From positions 186,001 to 250,000 of the forward strand of contig NZ_FNNQ01000002.1 of NCBI RefSeq assembly GCF_900106775.1: DNA of 64,000 nucleotides, read 5' to 3'. Positions 6,802 to 16,382 of the stretch are shown one piece after another. The DNA is from Marininema mesophilum. Lineage in GTDB: Bacteria; Bacillota; Bacilli; Thermoactinomycetales; DSM-45169. Both the position numbers and the translations under genes were made by a program. The notes below the pieces were generated by a model that worked only from the letters and a program-made list of their open reading frames with translations, was not told the DNA's origin and did no database searches. Each line of letters starts with the position of its first letter. Position 1 is the first letter of the stretch.

Positions 6802-9669
6802 ATGTGGAGTCAATGGAGATGGTGGTGTTCTCTGTGGGTAATCGTGGGGCTAACGGTGGGACTTGTCCCTGTTTCTATGACAACAGAAGCAGCAGATGAT
6901 CCTGACAAACGATTGGAACAGCGCCTACTGACGATTGTGAGGGGAATGGAAGAACAGCCTCGTGCCGCAGGGATGTCTGTTGCCTTTAATGTGGTGTCAC
7001 TGAAGGATCGGCGAGTGATGGCTTCCTATCACCCTAAAAAAACATTGGTACCCGGCTCCGTAGCCCGGTTGTGGACGGCAGGTGCTTCCTTACATACCTG
7101 GCCGGGAACTCACCGTTTTTCTTCGGGATTATATACCCGTGGAAAAGTAAAACGGGGAGATTTGCAAGGAGATGTGATTATAAAAGGCGGAGGAGACCCT
7201 ACTCTGGATGTAGCTGAAGTGGATAAGCTGGCCCGTGATCTGAAAGAGAGAGGGATTCGGAGAGTTGAGGGGGATCTCCTCGTAGATGACACGCGATTTG
7301 ATCCGACACGGCTCGGAATCAGTTGGATGTGGGATCAAGAATCCTATCCGGCTAGTGCACCCATTGGTGCCTTGGCGGTTCATGGTAATACGGTAGATGT
7401 CACGGTGAAGCCAGGTCACTTGGGTGGAAAACCTGGGGTAAGGGTTTCTCCTGCTTCGCAAAATTTCCAGGTCATCAATCAAGCATCCACTTCGGTAGTT
7501 GGTGAATCCTTGGCTGTTAGCCGTACAAGGGCTAAAAATGAACTCGTAGTCACCGGGAAGATTAGCAAAATGCATCCACCGATTCATCGGAGGCGTACGG
7601 TAAATGATCCCTCATTGTTCGCGGGAAAAGTTTTTCAAGAGCGGATGGAGCGTGTTGGTATTCATTTTGCATCGAGCTCCCAGGTTAAAAGGGGGAGTGC
7701 ACCCAAGGGGAATCCACTTTTGGTGCACCAATCTCCTTCCATCAAAAAAATAGTATCGCGAATGAAGAGCGAGAAACATAGCTTGATCGGTGAGATGCTA
7801 CTTAGACAATTGGCAGTCGAAGCAGGAGAGGTTGGAAGTGATACAGAGGGAATCGATGTTCTGAGCCAGTATGCGAAAGAACAAGTGGGAGTAGAGGATA
7901 CCTTTCAGCCGAAGGATGGATCGGGACTTTCTCGGATGAGTGTGATGTCTCCACGACAATTGACCAGCTTGATGCAAAAGGCTCAGAAACCAGTGACTCC
8001 TCTTTTAACGACAGCGGGCAGAGGAGTATTAAAGGACCGTATGGATGGTACACCTGCAGAGGGGCGATTGCAAGCCTACCCAGTGGATGGGTCGGGTATT
8101 AGTGGATTGACAGGGATTGTACAAAATCGCCAAGGCGAGAAAGTAGCCTTTTCAGTGATGGTGAATGGAGTGAACCAACAGTCGGTTGCAGATGACATGG
8201 AGGATCAAATTGGAGCTACACTCGCCTCTTATCCCAATATACCTGCTTCCAAACCATTACCTAAAAAAAGAACGTATCCGCTCTCTGGGATATTGGATCC
8301 CTTGGTGGAGAGTGAAGGATACGAAGGGTTACAGACGAACATGGTGGTTCGTTCTCTCGACACAGGGGAAGAGATGTATGCACGAAGTGGGACGACGCAC
8401 TTAACCCCTGCTTCCAATACCAAACTATTAACCTCAACAGCAGCCTTTGATGCTTTGGGGGAAGATTATCGCTTTCGTACGGAATTAGTGGCTGAGGGTG
8501 ATGTGGGCAATGGTACGCTGAATGGGGATCTCATCCTCAAAGGCTATGGGGACCCCACCCTAGCTACAGAGGGCTCGTTGCGAGTACAAGAAGGGCCTAC
8601 GATTGAAGGAATGGTCAAAGATCTTAAGGAGAAGGGAATTAGCCGAATTGAAGGGAATGTCGCCGTTGATTCTACAGCTTTCTCTGATGAGGTGTATGGT
8701 AAAGGATGGGCGTCTGACAACGAAAATGAGTATTATCAACCTCAGATCACAGCACTTAGCTTAAACCGTGGTACCGTTCGCTTTGATTATTTGCCAGGAG
8801 AAAAGGAAGGGGAACCTGCACGTTGGACGGTTACTCCAAAAACAAAAAGCATTCAAGTAGAAGCAAATGTAACGACGGGAGCCGCTGGCTCAAAAAATAC
8901 CTTTAAAATAGAACGGGAGCGCGGAACCAATCACATCCGTCTCAGTGGTAGCCTCCCGCTTGATTTTAAAGGGGATTACACCCGTGTCCCCGTGGAAAAT
9001 CCCCACCTGTATGCAGGGACGATATTAAAAGAAACCCTCACCCAAGAAGGCATCAAGGTGATTGACTCTTCTCCTGTCGTCGAAAAGCAAGTACCTCAAG
9101 GAAAAAAGGCGTTCGCTGTATATCAGTCACCTCCGCTCTCTGAGGTGGCCCGATATCTCAACAAAGCGAGTGACAATTTTTATGCAGAGATGATATTAAA
9201 AACCCTTGGCTCAGAGAAACGAGGGAGAGGGTCAGCGGCTACTGGATTGGCTGTTGTAAAGAGCTATCTTAGGCGTATCCATCTTCCAGGAAATAAGCGA
9301 ATTGAAGATGGATCTGGACTGACCCGATATAATTTTGTCTCTCCTGAACAACTGGTGTCTCTCCTTGCGGTTCAAAAAAAGGCGACTTATTTTGATGCTT
9401 TTTATCAAACCTTGCCTGTGGCTGGGAAGGATGGATCTCTCGCTAATCGCATGAAAAATACGCTTGCTGCTAACAACCTACGTGGGAAGACTGGTTCACT
9501 TACCCATGTAAGTACCCTTGCGGGATATGTACGTACCAAGGACAATGAGTGGCTTGCTTATTCCATCATGATGAATGGGTACACTGCCAAGTCAGAGACA
9601 TCCCTTCAGGATAAGATTGGGGTGGCGTTGGCAGGTTACTCTCGGAAGGGAAAGGCCCACATCCAATAG
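6802..9669 (+). CDS. tandem-domain PBP4-type D-alanyl-D-alanine carboxypeptidase/endopeptidase, first half degenerate
   Basis: This is a 955-residue exported protein: a hydrophobic signal segment (residues about 5-25), then two consecutive DacB/PBP4-like (peptidase S13) modules of roughly 450 residues, each with the motif pattern GDLILKG-GDPTL and an ending such as VSTLAGYV. The second half has all catalytic motifs: PASNTK (Ser538, Lys541), SDN (790-792) and KTG (896-898). In the first half they are lost: SVAR replaces SxxK (Ser86, Arg89), SEK replaces SxN, and VDG replaces KTG. Normal PBP4 is about 480 residues. The protein should trim or cleave peptidoglycan peptides outside the membrane using the second half only. 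The ATG at 6802 suits AAGGGTGG better than the TTG at 6796. Confidence 0.88.
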   Translation: MWSQWRWWCSLWVIVGLTVGLVPVSMTTEAADDPDKRLEQRLLTIVRGMEEQPRAAGMSVAFNVVSLKDRRVMASYHPKKTLVPGSVARLWTAGASLHTWPGTHRFSSGLYTRGKVKRGDLQGDVIIKGGGDPTLDVAEVDKLARDLKERGIRRVEGDLLVDDTRFDPTRLGISWMWDQESYPASAPIGALAVHGNTVDVTVKPGHLGGKPGVRVSPASQNFQVINQASTSVVGESLAVSRTRAKNELVVTGKISKMHPPIHRRRTVNDPSLFAGKVFQERMERVGIHFASSSQVKRGSAPKGNPLLVHQSPSIKKIVSRMKSEKHSLIGEMLLRQLAVEAGEVGSDTEGIDVLSQYAKEQVGVEDTFQPKDGSGLSRMSVMSPRQLTSLMQKAQKPVTPLLTTAGRGVLKDRMDGTPAEGRLQAYPVDGSGISGLTGIVQNRQGEKVAFSVMVNGVNQQSVADDMEDQIGATLASYPNIPASKPLPKKRTYPLSGILDPLVESEGYEGLQTNMVVRSLDTGEEMYARSGTTHLTPASNTKLLTSTAAFDALGEDYRFRTELVAEGDVGNGTLNGDLILKGYGDPTLATEGSLRVQEGPTIEGMVKDLKEKGISRIEGNVAVDSTAFSDEVYGKGWASDNENEYYQPQITALSLNRGTVRFDYLPGEKEGEPARWTVTPKTKSIQVEANVTTGAAGSKNTFKIERERGTNHIRLSGSLPLDFKGDYTRVPVENPHLYAGTILKETLTQEGIKVIDSSPVVEKQVPQGKKAFAVYQSPPLSEVARYLNKASDNFYAEMILKTLGSEKRGRGSAATGLAVVKSYLRRIHLPGNKRIEDGSGLTRYNFVSPEQLVSLLAVQKKATYFDAFYQTLPVAGKDGSLANRMKNTLAANNLRGKTGSLTHVSTLAGYVRTKDNEWLAYSIMMNGYTAKSETSLQDKIGVALAGYSRKGKAHIQ

Positions 9670-9687
9670 GAAGGATCGTGATGAAGA

Positions 9688-11097
9688 ATGACTACTTCCG
9701 CTGAATTTCGAGGGTTTTGGGTCGATGCATTTCATGACGGGATTAAAACCTCTGCACAAGTAGATCAACTCCTAAGCGATGTAAAGGCAGCGGGGGCCAA
9801 CGCGGTAATCGTACAGGTACGCCGGCGTGGAGATGCCTATTACAACCGAGCGTTGGAGCCTCGCACGCAAGATCCCTCCTTAACACCGGGCTTTGATGCC
9901 CTCGAGGATCTGCTGCAAAAGGCGCATAACTCCCAACCTTCTATCGAGGTACATGCCTGGCTAGCTACCCTTCCCATATGGAATTCGGCTACACCCCCCT
10001 TATCCCCTGACCATGTCTTTAACCAACATGGCCCTTCTGCTAAGGGGCGTGACTATTGGCTGATGGATCGGAAGGATGGGGTGAATCGCAGTGGGGCGGA
10101 TTATGTCCTGGATCCGGGTCACCCGGATGCTGTCGATTATACGGTGGAGCAGTATCTCAATGTGGTGCGAGAGTATAGAGTAGATGGTATACACCTTGAC
10201 TTAGTGCGTTATATGGGAGTGGATTGGGGGTATAACCCAACCAGTTTGGAGCGTTTTCAAAAACAGACAGGGTTTACGGGTATACCCGATGCCCTCGATG
10301 AAAGCTGGAAAGAGTGGCGACGGCAACAAGTTACCCATCTGGTACGAAAAGTTTATCTACAAGCCCTGGCCATTCGAGTCGATATCAAAGTATCGGCGGC
10401 AGTAATCGCATGGAGCAAAGGTCCAGTAACCATGGAAGAGTATAAAGAAAGCGCCCCGTATCATGAAGTATTGCAGGATTGGGTTGGGTGGATGGAACAG
10501 GGAATTATGGATTTTCTCATTCCTATGAATTATGATCGAGAGCACGTGGCTGACCAAAAATCGTGGTACGACCAATGGATCGAGTGGGAAAAAGATCACC
10601 AATACAAACGTCAAATTGCGGCTGGCCCTGGCATTTATCTTAACGCTATTGATGGCAGCATAGCACAAATTGACCGGACACGTATTTCCTCTGTAGGGGG
10701 AAATCGATTGGTAGGAGCTTGCTTATATAGCTATGCTATGACAAACAAGGATGGCCAGGAAAATTCCCTTTTCTATCAACAATTGCAGGCAAGGCTCTTT
10801 AAGCAACCTGTTCCGACACCCGATATGCCTTGGAAGGGGTGTATCGGCGAAGGGTATGTGATAGGAAATGTCCTTGACCGAAATGGACTACCCATGGATA
10901 ACGCACAGATTACCATGAGGGGGCTAGGGCGTAAAAGGATTCAGATGAAAACCGATGGGCATGGGTTCTTTGGTGTATCGAGTGTTCGCCCGGGACTCTA
11001 CACCCTCCGTTTAAAAAATCCACCTGGCCAATCGCATCTCTATCTGTTAATCGTTCGAGGAGGAAACGTAACACAATTGGTGGTGCGTGCTCACTAG
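9688..11097 (+). CDS. family 10 glycosyl hydrolase-like protein (GHL10/DUF187) with C-terminal regulatory-like beta domain
   Basis: The first ~370 residues match GHL10 proteins: FRGFWVDAFHDG, then VDGIHLDLVRYMG (the HxDxxRY signature) and FLIPMNYDRE, a TIM-barrel predicted to act on peptidoglycan or related glycans. The last ~80 residues (GNVLDRNGLPMDNAQITMRG onward) form a carboxypeptidase-regulatory-like beta sandwich. An in-frame TGA lies two codons before the ATG, so no signal peptide can be added, although relatives such as B. subtilis YngK are exported. It follows the PBP4-like gene by 18 bases, implying a shared cell-wall operon. Confidence 0.82.
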   Translation: MTTSAEFRGFWVDAFHDGIKTSAQVDQLLSDVKAAGANAVIVQVRRRGDAYYNRALEPRTQDPSLTPGFDALEDLLQKAHNSQPSIEVHAWLATLPIWNSATPPLSPDHVFNQHGPSAKGRDYWLMDRKDGVNRSGADYVLDPGHPDAVDYTVEQYLNVVREYRVDGIHLDLVRYMGVDWGYNPTSLERFQKQTGFTGIPDALDESWKEWRRQQVTHLVRKVYLQALAIRVDIKVSAAVIAWSKGPVTMEEYKESAPYHEVLQDWVGWMEQGIMDFLIPMNYDREHVADQKSWYDQWIEWEKDHQYKRQIAAGPGIYLNAIDGSIAQIDRTRISSVGGNRLVGACLYSYAMTNKDGQENSLFYQQLQARLFKQPVPTPDMPWKGCIGEGYVIGNVLDRNGLPMDNAQITMRGLGRKRIQMKTDGHGFFGVSSVRPGLYTLRLKNPPGQSHLYLLIVRGGNVTQLVVRAH

Positions 11098-11146
11098 AGT
11101 GGTAAAGTGGATATAGGGTAGAAATAGGTGGATAATGAAACCATTC

Positions 11147-11174
11147 AGCCCGTGATCATGTATGCGGGCTTTTA
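11147..11174 (+). terminator. weak rho-independent terminator
   Basis: Arms AGCCCG/CGGGCT with a 12-base loop, followed by TTTT. Confidence 0.55.
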
Positions 11175-11276
11175 AAGTTGATTACATACTATTAAATAAG
11201 GAGACTATCCTGAAAAAAAGGAACGCGAACAATAGACGGGAATTGAATACAAGGGAAGAACTGTAGGAGGTTACTG

Positions 11277-12581
11277 ATGAAAAGGACAATCAATCAAAAT
11301 GCTTTTTATAACGATACCGATCACCAGCGTCGAGTGGGAGGATTTTCTCGTTCCTCTCGTGATGTACGAGATGCCTTTGAACGTGATTATGGGCGCATCA
11401 TTCATAGTGCTACTTTTCGTCGACTACAATCCAAGAAGCAGGTAATCGGTACAGATGTAGGGGACTTACATCGGACTCGTTTGACACATTCGATGGAAGT
11501 GGCCCAAATCGCACGTGGGGTTGGCATATTCCTTAACCATTCAGGGGTACTACCAGAAGGAGAGTCTATCGACATCTCCCTCGTTGAAGCAGCAGCCCTT
11601 GCTCATGATCTGGGCCATCCACCCTTTGGCCATGAAGGAGAACGATCACTGAATAGGATGATGGCTTCTTTCGGTGGTTTTGAAGGAAACGCCCAAACTT
11701 TTCGCATTTTAACCCGTTTAGAGGGAAGAAACGAACAGGGGCTGGATTTAACACGTGGACTTCTATTAGCTGTGATGAAATACCCTATTCTTTATGAAGA
11801 TGCTGTAGCTGAGGTAGTCCCCACCCTGGTAAACAAATGGCCACCTAAAATCGGGGTTTATAAAAGTGACCTCCCTGTCTTTGAGTGGGTATTAGCTACC
11901 TTCGCAGAGGAAGAACGTCGTTATTTTCAAACAACTGTAGTAGACCCCAATACGCTTTATCGAAAAACCCAGCACCTCTCCTTTGAATGCTCGATCATTG
12001 AATTGGCTGACGATATTGCTTATGCAACCCATGATTTAGAGGATGCGGTTAACCTGCGTTTAGTAGAAATTGAAGAGTTGCGAGAAGTTTTACATACCGG
12101 TCCATGGAAGGGAAGGTATGAGGAGTTACATGAGGCTGGTGAGGCAGCGGATCAGCTCCATCTTGGGCAGGATGATTTTAAACACCGGCTCAAACAGGTT
12201 TTTGCATCCCTCATCTCCGTTTTTGTTAATCATGTCGAGTGTGAGAAACATGGGCCACCGTTCACTTCTAAACGATTGATGTACCGTGCCAAACTACCAA
12301 CTGATCTAAAAGCGCTGAATGAGAAGCTGAAATCAATCGTGAGAGAGAAAGTCATTCATTCGCAATCCGTGCAAGCCTTGGCGTGGAAAGGGGATCGCGT
12401 GGTACGGATGCTATTTGAAGCGATGATGGAGGAAGAAAAATTATTGCTAAATAATGATCGCCATCGCATTGCTGGGGATCCTTCTACTCGGGCGCGTGTG
12501 GTTTGTGACTATATCGCAGGAATGACAGATCCTTATGCTCTACGGATGCATGAACGACTCTTTGGTACTGGGCGGAGTTAA
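11277..12581 (+). CDS. dgt: dGTP triphosphohydrolase (HD domain)
   Basis: The 434-residue protein opens with SRDVRDAFERDYGRIIHSATFRRLQSK in pieces typical of Dgt enzymes. The metal-binding HD superfamily residues are visible as RLTHSMEV (His) and ALAHDLGHPPFGHEGE (HD), with IELADDIAYATHDLEDA (Asp) further on. Such enzymes hydrolyse dGTP or other dNTPs to the nucleoside and triphosphate, controlling nucleotide pools. The start follows GTAGGAGG at the usual spacing. It heads a plus-strand run with the small secreted protein and methionine gamma-lyase genes, with short gaps between them. Confidence 0.92.
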   Translation: MKRTINQNAFYNDTDHQRRVGGFSRSSRDVRDAFERDYGRIIHSATFRRLQSKKQVIGTDVGDLHRTRLTHSMEVAQIARGVGIFLNHSGVLPEGESIDISLVEAAALAHDLGHPPFGHEGERSLNRMMASFGGFEGNAQTFRILTRLEGRNEQGLDLTRGLLLAVMKYPILYEDAVAEVVPTLVNKWPPKIGVYKSDLPVFEWVLATFAEEERRYFQTTVVDPNTLYRKTQHLSFECSIIELADDIAYATHDLEDAVNLRLVEIEELREVLHTGPWKGRYEELHEAGEAADQLHLGQDDFKHRLKQVFASLISVFVNHVECEKHGPPFTSKRLMYRAKLPTDLKALNEKLKSIVREKVIHSQSVQALAWKGDRVVRMLFEAMMEEEKLLLNNDRHRIAGDPSTRARVVCDYIAGMTDPYALRMHERLFGTGRS

Positions 12582-12645
12582 AGGAGTAAATCCTTCAGGA
12601 TGATGGGAGACTAGCGGATATCACTTGGATGGAGGTAAAGGCTGA

Positions 12646-13023
12646 ATGATATCCGTTTTGTTTCGAAAGTGGATGGTGGTTGGTTTATTATTCATGATTG
12701 TTTTAGGAGGAATCCTTCCCAAGGCCGCAGAAGCCGAGAAGAATCCGCAATGGTTCCTCTTTGGAACCATGCGGTATCTAAATCTTGAGGGTGGCTGTTG
12801 GATTGTTGAGGGCGATAATGGGGAGCGATTTCAGTTGATTGGGGATCCAGCGATCCTGAAAGGTCTTCAAATCGAGGGTCTACGTGTTACCCTACTTGTT
12901 GAAAGCGCTTCCAATCGATATGGGAAGTGTATGGTTGGTCGTTATGTGCGATTGATTCGATTGATTCACTATGATGGAGGGGAAAGCCCTGAGAGATCCT
13001 CTTTTCCAAATAGAAAAGGATAG
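12646..13023 (+). CDS. small exported hypothetical protein
   Basis: The 125-residue protein has a clear signal peptide: RK near the start, a hydrophobic stretch VVGLLFMIVLGGIL, then AEA as a likely cleavage site around residue 29. The mature part has GCWIVEGDNGERFQLIGDP, resembling small OB-like beta-barrel proteins, and two cysteines. TGGAGG precedes the ATG. I do not recognise the family. It lies between dgt and the methionine gamma-lyase gene on the same strand, ending 16 bases before the latter. Confidence 0.7.
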   Translation: MISVLFRKWMVVGLLFMIVLGGILPKAAEAEKNPQWFLFGTMRYLNLEGGCWIVEGDNGERFQLIGDPAILKGLQIEGLRVTLLVESASNRYGKCMVGRYVRLIRLIHYDGGESPERSSFPNRKG

Positions 13024-13039
13024 AAAAGGGAGTGGAACC

Positions 13040-14227
13040 ATGGAGGAGAGAAAAAAATTTTCAACACGGTTGATTCATGGCGGATCAGAACCCTGCCGCG
13101 AGACAGGATCATTAATCCCTCCTATATATCAAACATCTACCTTTGTTTTTGAAAATATGGAACAAGGCGCTTGCAGGTTTTCCGGGGAAGAGGAGGGCTA
13201 TATCTATACCCGTCTGGGGAATCCGACATTACAGCAATTAGAAGAAGTGATCGCTGATCTTGAAGGGGCTGAAGCAGGGCTATCTTTTAGTTCGGGGATG
13301 GCGGCGATCTCAGGGGTGTTGATGGGGCTTGTACGATCAGGGGATCATATCCTTTGTGGAGATGGTGTGTATGGCTGTACTTATGGCTTACTAGGGTACC
13401 TTCAGGATCGTTTTGGTGTAATACCCGACTATGTTGATATATCCGATGAAGATGCTATTCATCAAGCGATACACCCCAACACACGCGTGATTTTTTTGGA
13501 AACACCGATTAACCCCACGATGAAGATAGCCGATTTACATCAAATTAGCAAAATTGCCAAGGGAAAAGGTGCACAGGTGGTTGTAGATAATACCTTTGCT
13601 ACTCCCTATGGACAGCGGCCCATTGAGCTAGGAGCGGACTTTGTTATCCATAGTGCTACCAAATATATCGGTGGACATGGAGATGTCATTGCAGGATTGG
13701 CGGTTGGCAGAAAAGAGGAAATCGATTTTTTACGGAAGTCTACCTTAAAGGATATTGGTGGCGTACTCTCACCCTTTGATGCTTGGTTACTACTAAGAGG
13801 GTTAAAAACGTTGGAGGTGCGGATGGATCGTCATCGGATGAATGCAATGGCGGTTGCTGAATTTTTAGAGGGCCATCCACGAGTGACGCGTGTGTTTTAT
13901 CCCGGCTTATCCAGCTACCCCCAAAGAGCGTTAGCAGCACGTCAGATGGATTGTTTCGGGGGTGTGATTAGCTTTCATGTTACAGGTGGGTTAGAAGGAG
14001 CACGTCAGGTACTGGATCAAGTAAAGTTGTGTCATTTAACAGTCAGTTTGGGCGAAGTCACTACATTAATCCAGCATCCAGCCACGATGACCCATTCAGC
14101 CATTCCCGAGCCGGAGCGTTTACGTATGGGAGTGACTGATGATTTGATTCGCATTTCTGTAGGATTAGAAGATGTGACAGATATTATCGCTGATTTGCAA
14201 AGCGCTTTAGAGGAAGTTGAAGGGTGA
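13040..14227 (+). CDS. methionine gamma-lyase (Cys/Met metabolism PLP enzyme)
   Basis: The 395-residue protein belongs to the cystathionine gamma-synthase/lyase fold: FSSGMAAIS, VVVDNTFATPY, and the PLP lysine in SATKYIGGHGD. The cysteine in DGVYGCTYGLL corresponds to the active-site cysteine typical of methionine gamma-lyases, and the ending SLGEVTTLIQHPATMTHS also fits that subgroup. It would split methionine to methanethiol, 2-oxobutyrate and ammonia. The start at 13040 is chosen for AAGGGAG just upstream; the longer frame from 12971 overlaps the previous gene. Cystathionine gamma-lyase activity is an alternative. Confidence 0.85.
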   Translation: MEERKKFSTRLIHGGSEPCRETGSLIPPIYQTSTFVFENMEQGACRFSGEEEGYIYTRLGNPTLQQLEEVIADLEGAEAGLSFSSGMAAISGVLMGLVRSGDHILCGDGVYGCTYGLLGYLQDRFGVIPDYVDISDEDAIHQAIHPNTRVIFLETPINPTMKIADLHQISKIAKGKGAQVVVDNTFATPYGQRPIELGADFVIHSATKYIGGHGDVIAGLAVGRKEEIDFLRKSTLKDIGGVLSPFDAWLLLRGLKTLEVRMDRHRMNAMAVAEFLEGHPRVTRVFYPGLSSYPQRALAARQMDCFGGVISFHVTGGLEGARQVLDQVKLCHLTVSLGEVTTLIQHPATMTHSAIPEPERLRMGVTDDLIRISVGLEDVTDIIADLQSALEEVEG

Positions 14228-14294
14228 TTCCACTTTATTTCGTCTAGTAGAATGAGTGGGCAGAAAAGCGTTCCCGATGATGGAGAGGGGTATA

Positions 14295-14325
14295 AGGAGA
14301 GGAATCCGCCTCTCTTCTATTTTTA
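14295..14325 (+). terminator. rho-independent terminator after methionine gamma-lyase
   Basis: Stem of about eight pairs (AAGGAGAGG / CCTCTCTT) with loop AATCCG, then TCTATTTTT. Confidence 0.65.
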
Positions 14326-14654
14326 ACGTATAATTTTCTGTATCAAAATGGTCTTGAAGAGGATTGAGTGATGATGGTATATTGGATCTATAAAAAGAAC
14401 CAAAAAATTTAATTTTTTTATCGACTATCACTTGACAGGCGTAAGGAGACATTCCTCGACACGATTAGCGATTGAAGAGATCGAAATTTCACGATTGTTG
14501 ATGAAATAAGGCGATCGTAGCATTGGGACTGCATAGGTACTAGTTGTTCCGCAATTAGGTGGGATCAGATGCAGAGGGTTCATTGTTAAAATTATAATAA
14601 AAATAAAATTTTTACTTTTCGTTGAATGGTAACTGGGGTGTTTTTACTTCTTGA
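14326..14654 (+). other. AT-rich intergenic stretch
   Basis: No gene or RNA element is recognised. A TATAAT (14593-14598) could be a -10 element for the next gene, but no good -35 element is paired with it. Confidence 0.4.
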
Positions 14655-15041
14655 ATGGCAGGTGGTTTTCTGGTGCTTTTACAATGTCGCCTACATGGAG
14701 AATTGAGAGAAATCCTCCCGCAGATTGACACAAATGCGCAGGCACTTTTTCGCATGAGTGGAAGAGGAGAGCTCAGTACAGCGAAGTTGATCTTGGAACG
14801 TGTACAAGCTGTACAGGAGACATTACACCATCGTGATCTGGTCGGTCGGTATCCTGAGGTGCATGAAGTGGTTAGTTTTATGTATCTTAGTTGTTTCAGT
14901 CTACTCTACATGGAGGGTGAATCATTTTTAACCTACCGAGAGGAAGTAAAGCGACGCTATAAAACATTGCTTCGTACCTTTCGCTTTTTCCCCCAGTACG
15001 GTTATAGTAGACGAATGAAACGAAGAATTAGCAACATGTAG
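14655..15041 (+). CDS. hypothetical helical protein
   Basis: This ORF encodes up to 128 residues with regular, mostly helical composition (LSTAKLILERVQAVQETL, then SFLTYREEVKRRYKTLL) and a basic C-terminal end. An in-frame TGA directly precedes the ATG at 14655, so the protein cannot begin earlier; GTG 14673, with GGCAGGTGG seven bases before it, is an alternative start. It is followed 38 bases later by the amidase gene. The family is not recognised. Confidence 0.6.
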   Translation: MAGGFLVLLQCRLHGELREILPQIDTNAQALFRMSGRGELSTAKLILERVQAVQETLHHRDLVGRYPEVHEVVSFMYLSCFSLLYMEGESFLTYREEVKRRYKTLLRTFRFFPQYGYSRRMKRRISNM

Positions 15042-15079
15042 TCGATGATGTGTTGATGGGTATTGAGGGAGGGACAGCG

Positions 15080-15862
15080 ATGCGTATTTCAATCATCCAG
15101 ATGGATGTCGTGTTTGGAGATCCTGAGGCGAATTGGCTACAAGTTGAAGAGAAAATCGCCCAGGCTGTAAGGGAAGAGCAACCCGATTTGGTTGTCCTAC
15201 CGGAAATGTGGAATACAGGATATGACTTAACCCGGTTTGAAAAGATCGCCGACCGAGGTTCGTTACAGAAGAAATTGTCTTTACTTGCTAAGCAACATGG
15301 AATTACCTTAGTTGCGGGCTCTATTGGGGAGAAGGAGGGTGATGATTTTTATAATACATCCTATGTGTTCTCCGCTGATGGCCAGAAGATTGCCCGTTAT
15401 GGGAAGGTCCACCTTTTCCGTTTGATGGAGGAAGAGAAAGTGCTAACACCAGGGAAGGAAGGTAAGGTTGTCTTCCCTGTCGAGGACGGCGTAGGTGGTG
15501 TGATGATATGCTACGATCTTCGCTTTCCAGAATTGGCACGCTCCCTTGCTATCGAAGGAGTTCAAATTCTCTTCGTCCTAGCTCAATGGCCGCATCCACG
15601 ACTTAATCACTGGAGGATATTAAACCAAGCCCGTGCGATAGAAAACCAGATGATGGTTGTCGCTGTCAATCGAGTGGGATCTGATCCTAACAATACCTTC
15701 TGTGGCCACTCCATGGTTGTGGATCCATGGGGGGAAATCCTTACCGAAGGTGGAGAAAACGAGGAAATGTTGACTGTCGATATCGATCTGAGTCAAGTAT
15801 CCAGGGTGCGGAGCCAGATTCCAGTTTTTGAGGATCGTATGCCAGAGCGCTATAAGATCTAA
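15080..15862 (+). CDS. carbon-nitrogen hydrolase (nitrilase family, MtnU/omega-amidase-like)
   Basis: The 260-residue protein has the nitrilase catalytic triad: Glu in VVLPEMWNTGYD, Lys in YGKVHLFRLM and Cys in MICYDLRFPELAR. The family hydrolyses amides; close relatives in Bacillus (MtnU/YkrU) act as omega-amidases on 2-oxoglutaramate in methionine salvage. The methionine gamma-lyase gene lies about 850 bases upstream with one hypothetical gene between, which makes a sulfur amino acid role plausible but unproven. The start at 15080 is preferred because GGGAGGG lies seven bases upstream. Confidence 0.82.
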   Translation: MRISIIQMDVVFGDPEANWLQVEEKIAQAVREEQPDLVVLPEMWNTGYDLTRFEKIADRGSLQKKLSLLAKQHGITLVAGSIGEKEGDDFYNTSYVFSADGQKIARYGKVHLFRLMEEEKVLTPGKEGKVVFPVEDGVGGVMICYDLRFPELARSLAIEGVQILFVLAQWPHPRLNHWRILNQARAIENQMMVVAVNRVGSDPNNTFCGHSMVVDPWGEILTEGGENEEMLTVDIDLSQVSRVRSQIPVFEDRMPERYKI

Positions 15863-15886
15863 TATGAAGGTATAAAGTAGATAGAT

Positions 15887-15941
15887 ACTATATTACTAAA
15901 AGAGCGTGGCCGACTCCGCCACGCTCTTTTAGTAATATAGT
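15887..15941. terminator. bidirectional terminator with a perfect 24-pair stem
   Basis: Arms 15887-15910 and 15918-15941 are perfectly complementary (outer ACTATATTACTAAAAGAG, inner CGTGGC) around CGACTCC. It separates the converging amidase gene and the minus-strand gene, whose stop codon lies within the stem. Confidence 0.85.
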
Positions 15942-16279
15942 GTTTCATCTTCGCTTGTTGAGTTGTTTTTCCCCTGTTTTGTATCTCTTTGAGATTGAGG
16001 GAGGGCTGGTTGATGAATTTTCGGGTTAAATTCGGTAACGAGGGGTTTCCGTTCGATGTCTATAAGGGGTTCGGAAAGGGGTAGCTGATTTGCCTCCGTT
16101 TCTGTTTTTTCACGGAAATGAAGGCTCTCCACTTCAACCCTATGAATTTCCTTACGGATATGGATGGAATTGAGCTCAAAATATTTACTAAGTAACTTTC
16201 GCAGATCCTGATGGAAAGCTTTTTTGTCCATTTCTTCAATTTCCCGAGCAATATCAATTTGAATATCCAATTTATACAT
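15929..16279 (-). CDS. hypothetical protein, 116 residues
   Basis: AGGAGGAAGC before the ATG supports expression. The N-terminal half (DIAREIEEMDKKAFHQDLRKLL, in shorter pieces) looks helical and charged; the C-terminal half is proline- and glutamine-rich and probably disordered. There is no signal peptide or membrane segment. No family is recognised. It is a single minus-strand gene about 100 bases downstream of the end of gbsR, and its TAA lies in the shared terminator stem. Confidence 0.55.
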   Translation of the reverse strand: MYKLDIQIDIAREIEEMDKKAFHQDLRKLLSKYFELNSIHIRKEIHRVEVESLHFREKTETEANQLPLSEPLIDIERKPLVTEFNPKIHQPALPQSQRDTKQGKNNSTSEDETLYY

Positions 16280-16382
16280 GTGATAGCTTCCTCCTATGCT
16301 GAATTGATCGAAAAGTTGGTATCACAGTAAGGTAAAGGTTGATCGTGGACAATCCATGATTTTTCTTTGCCACCATGAATGA

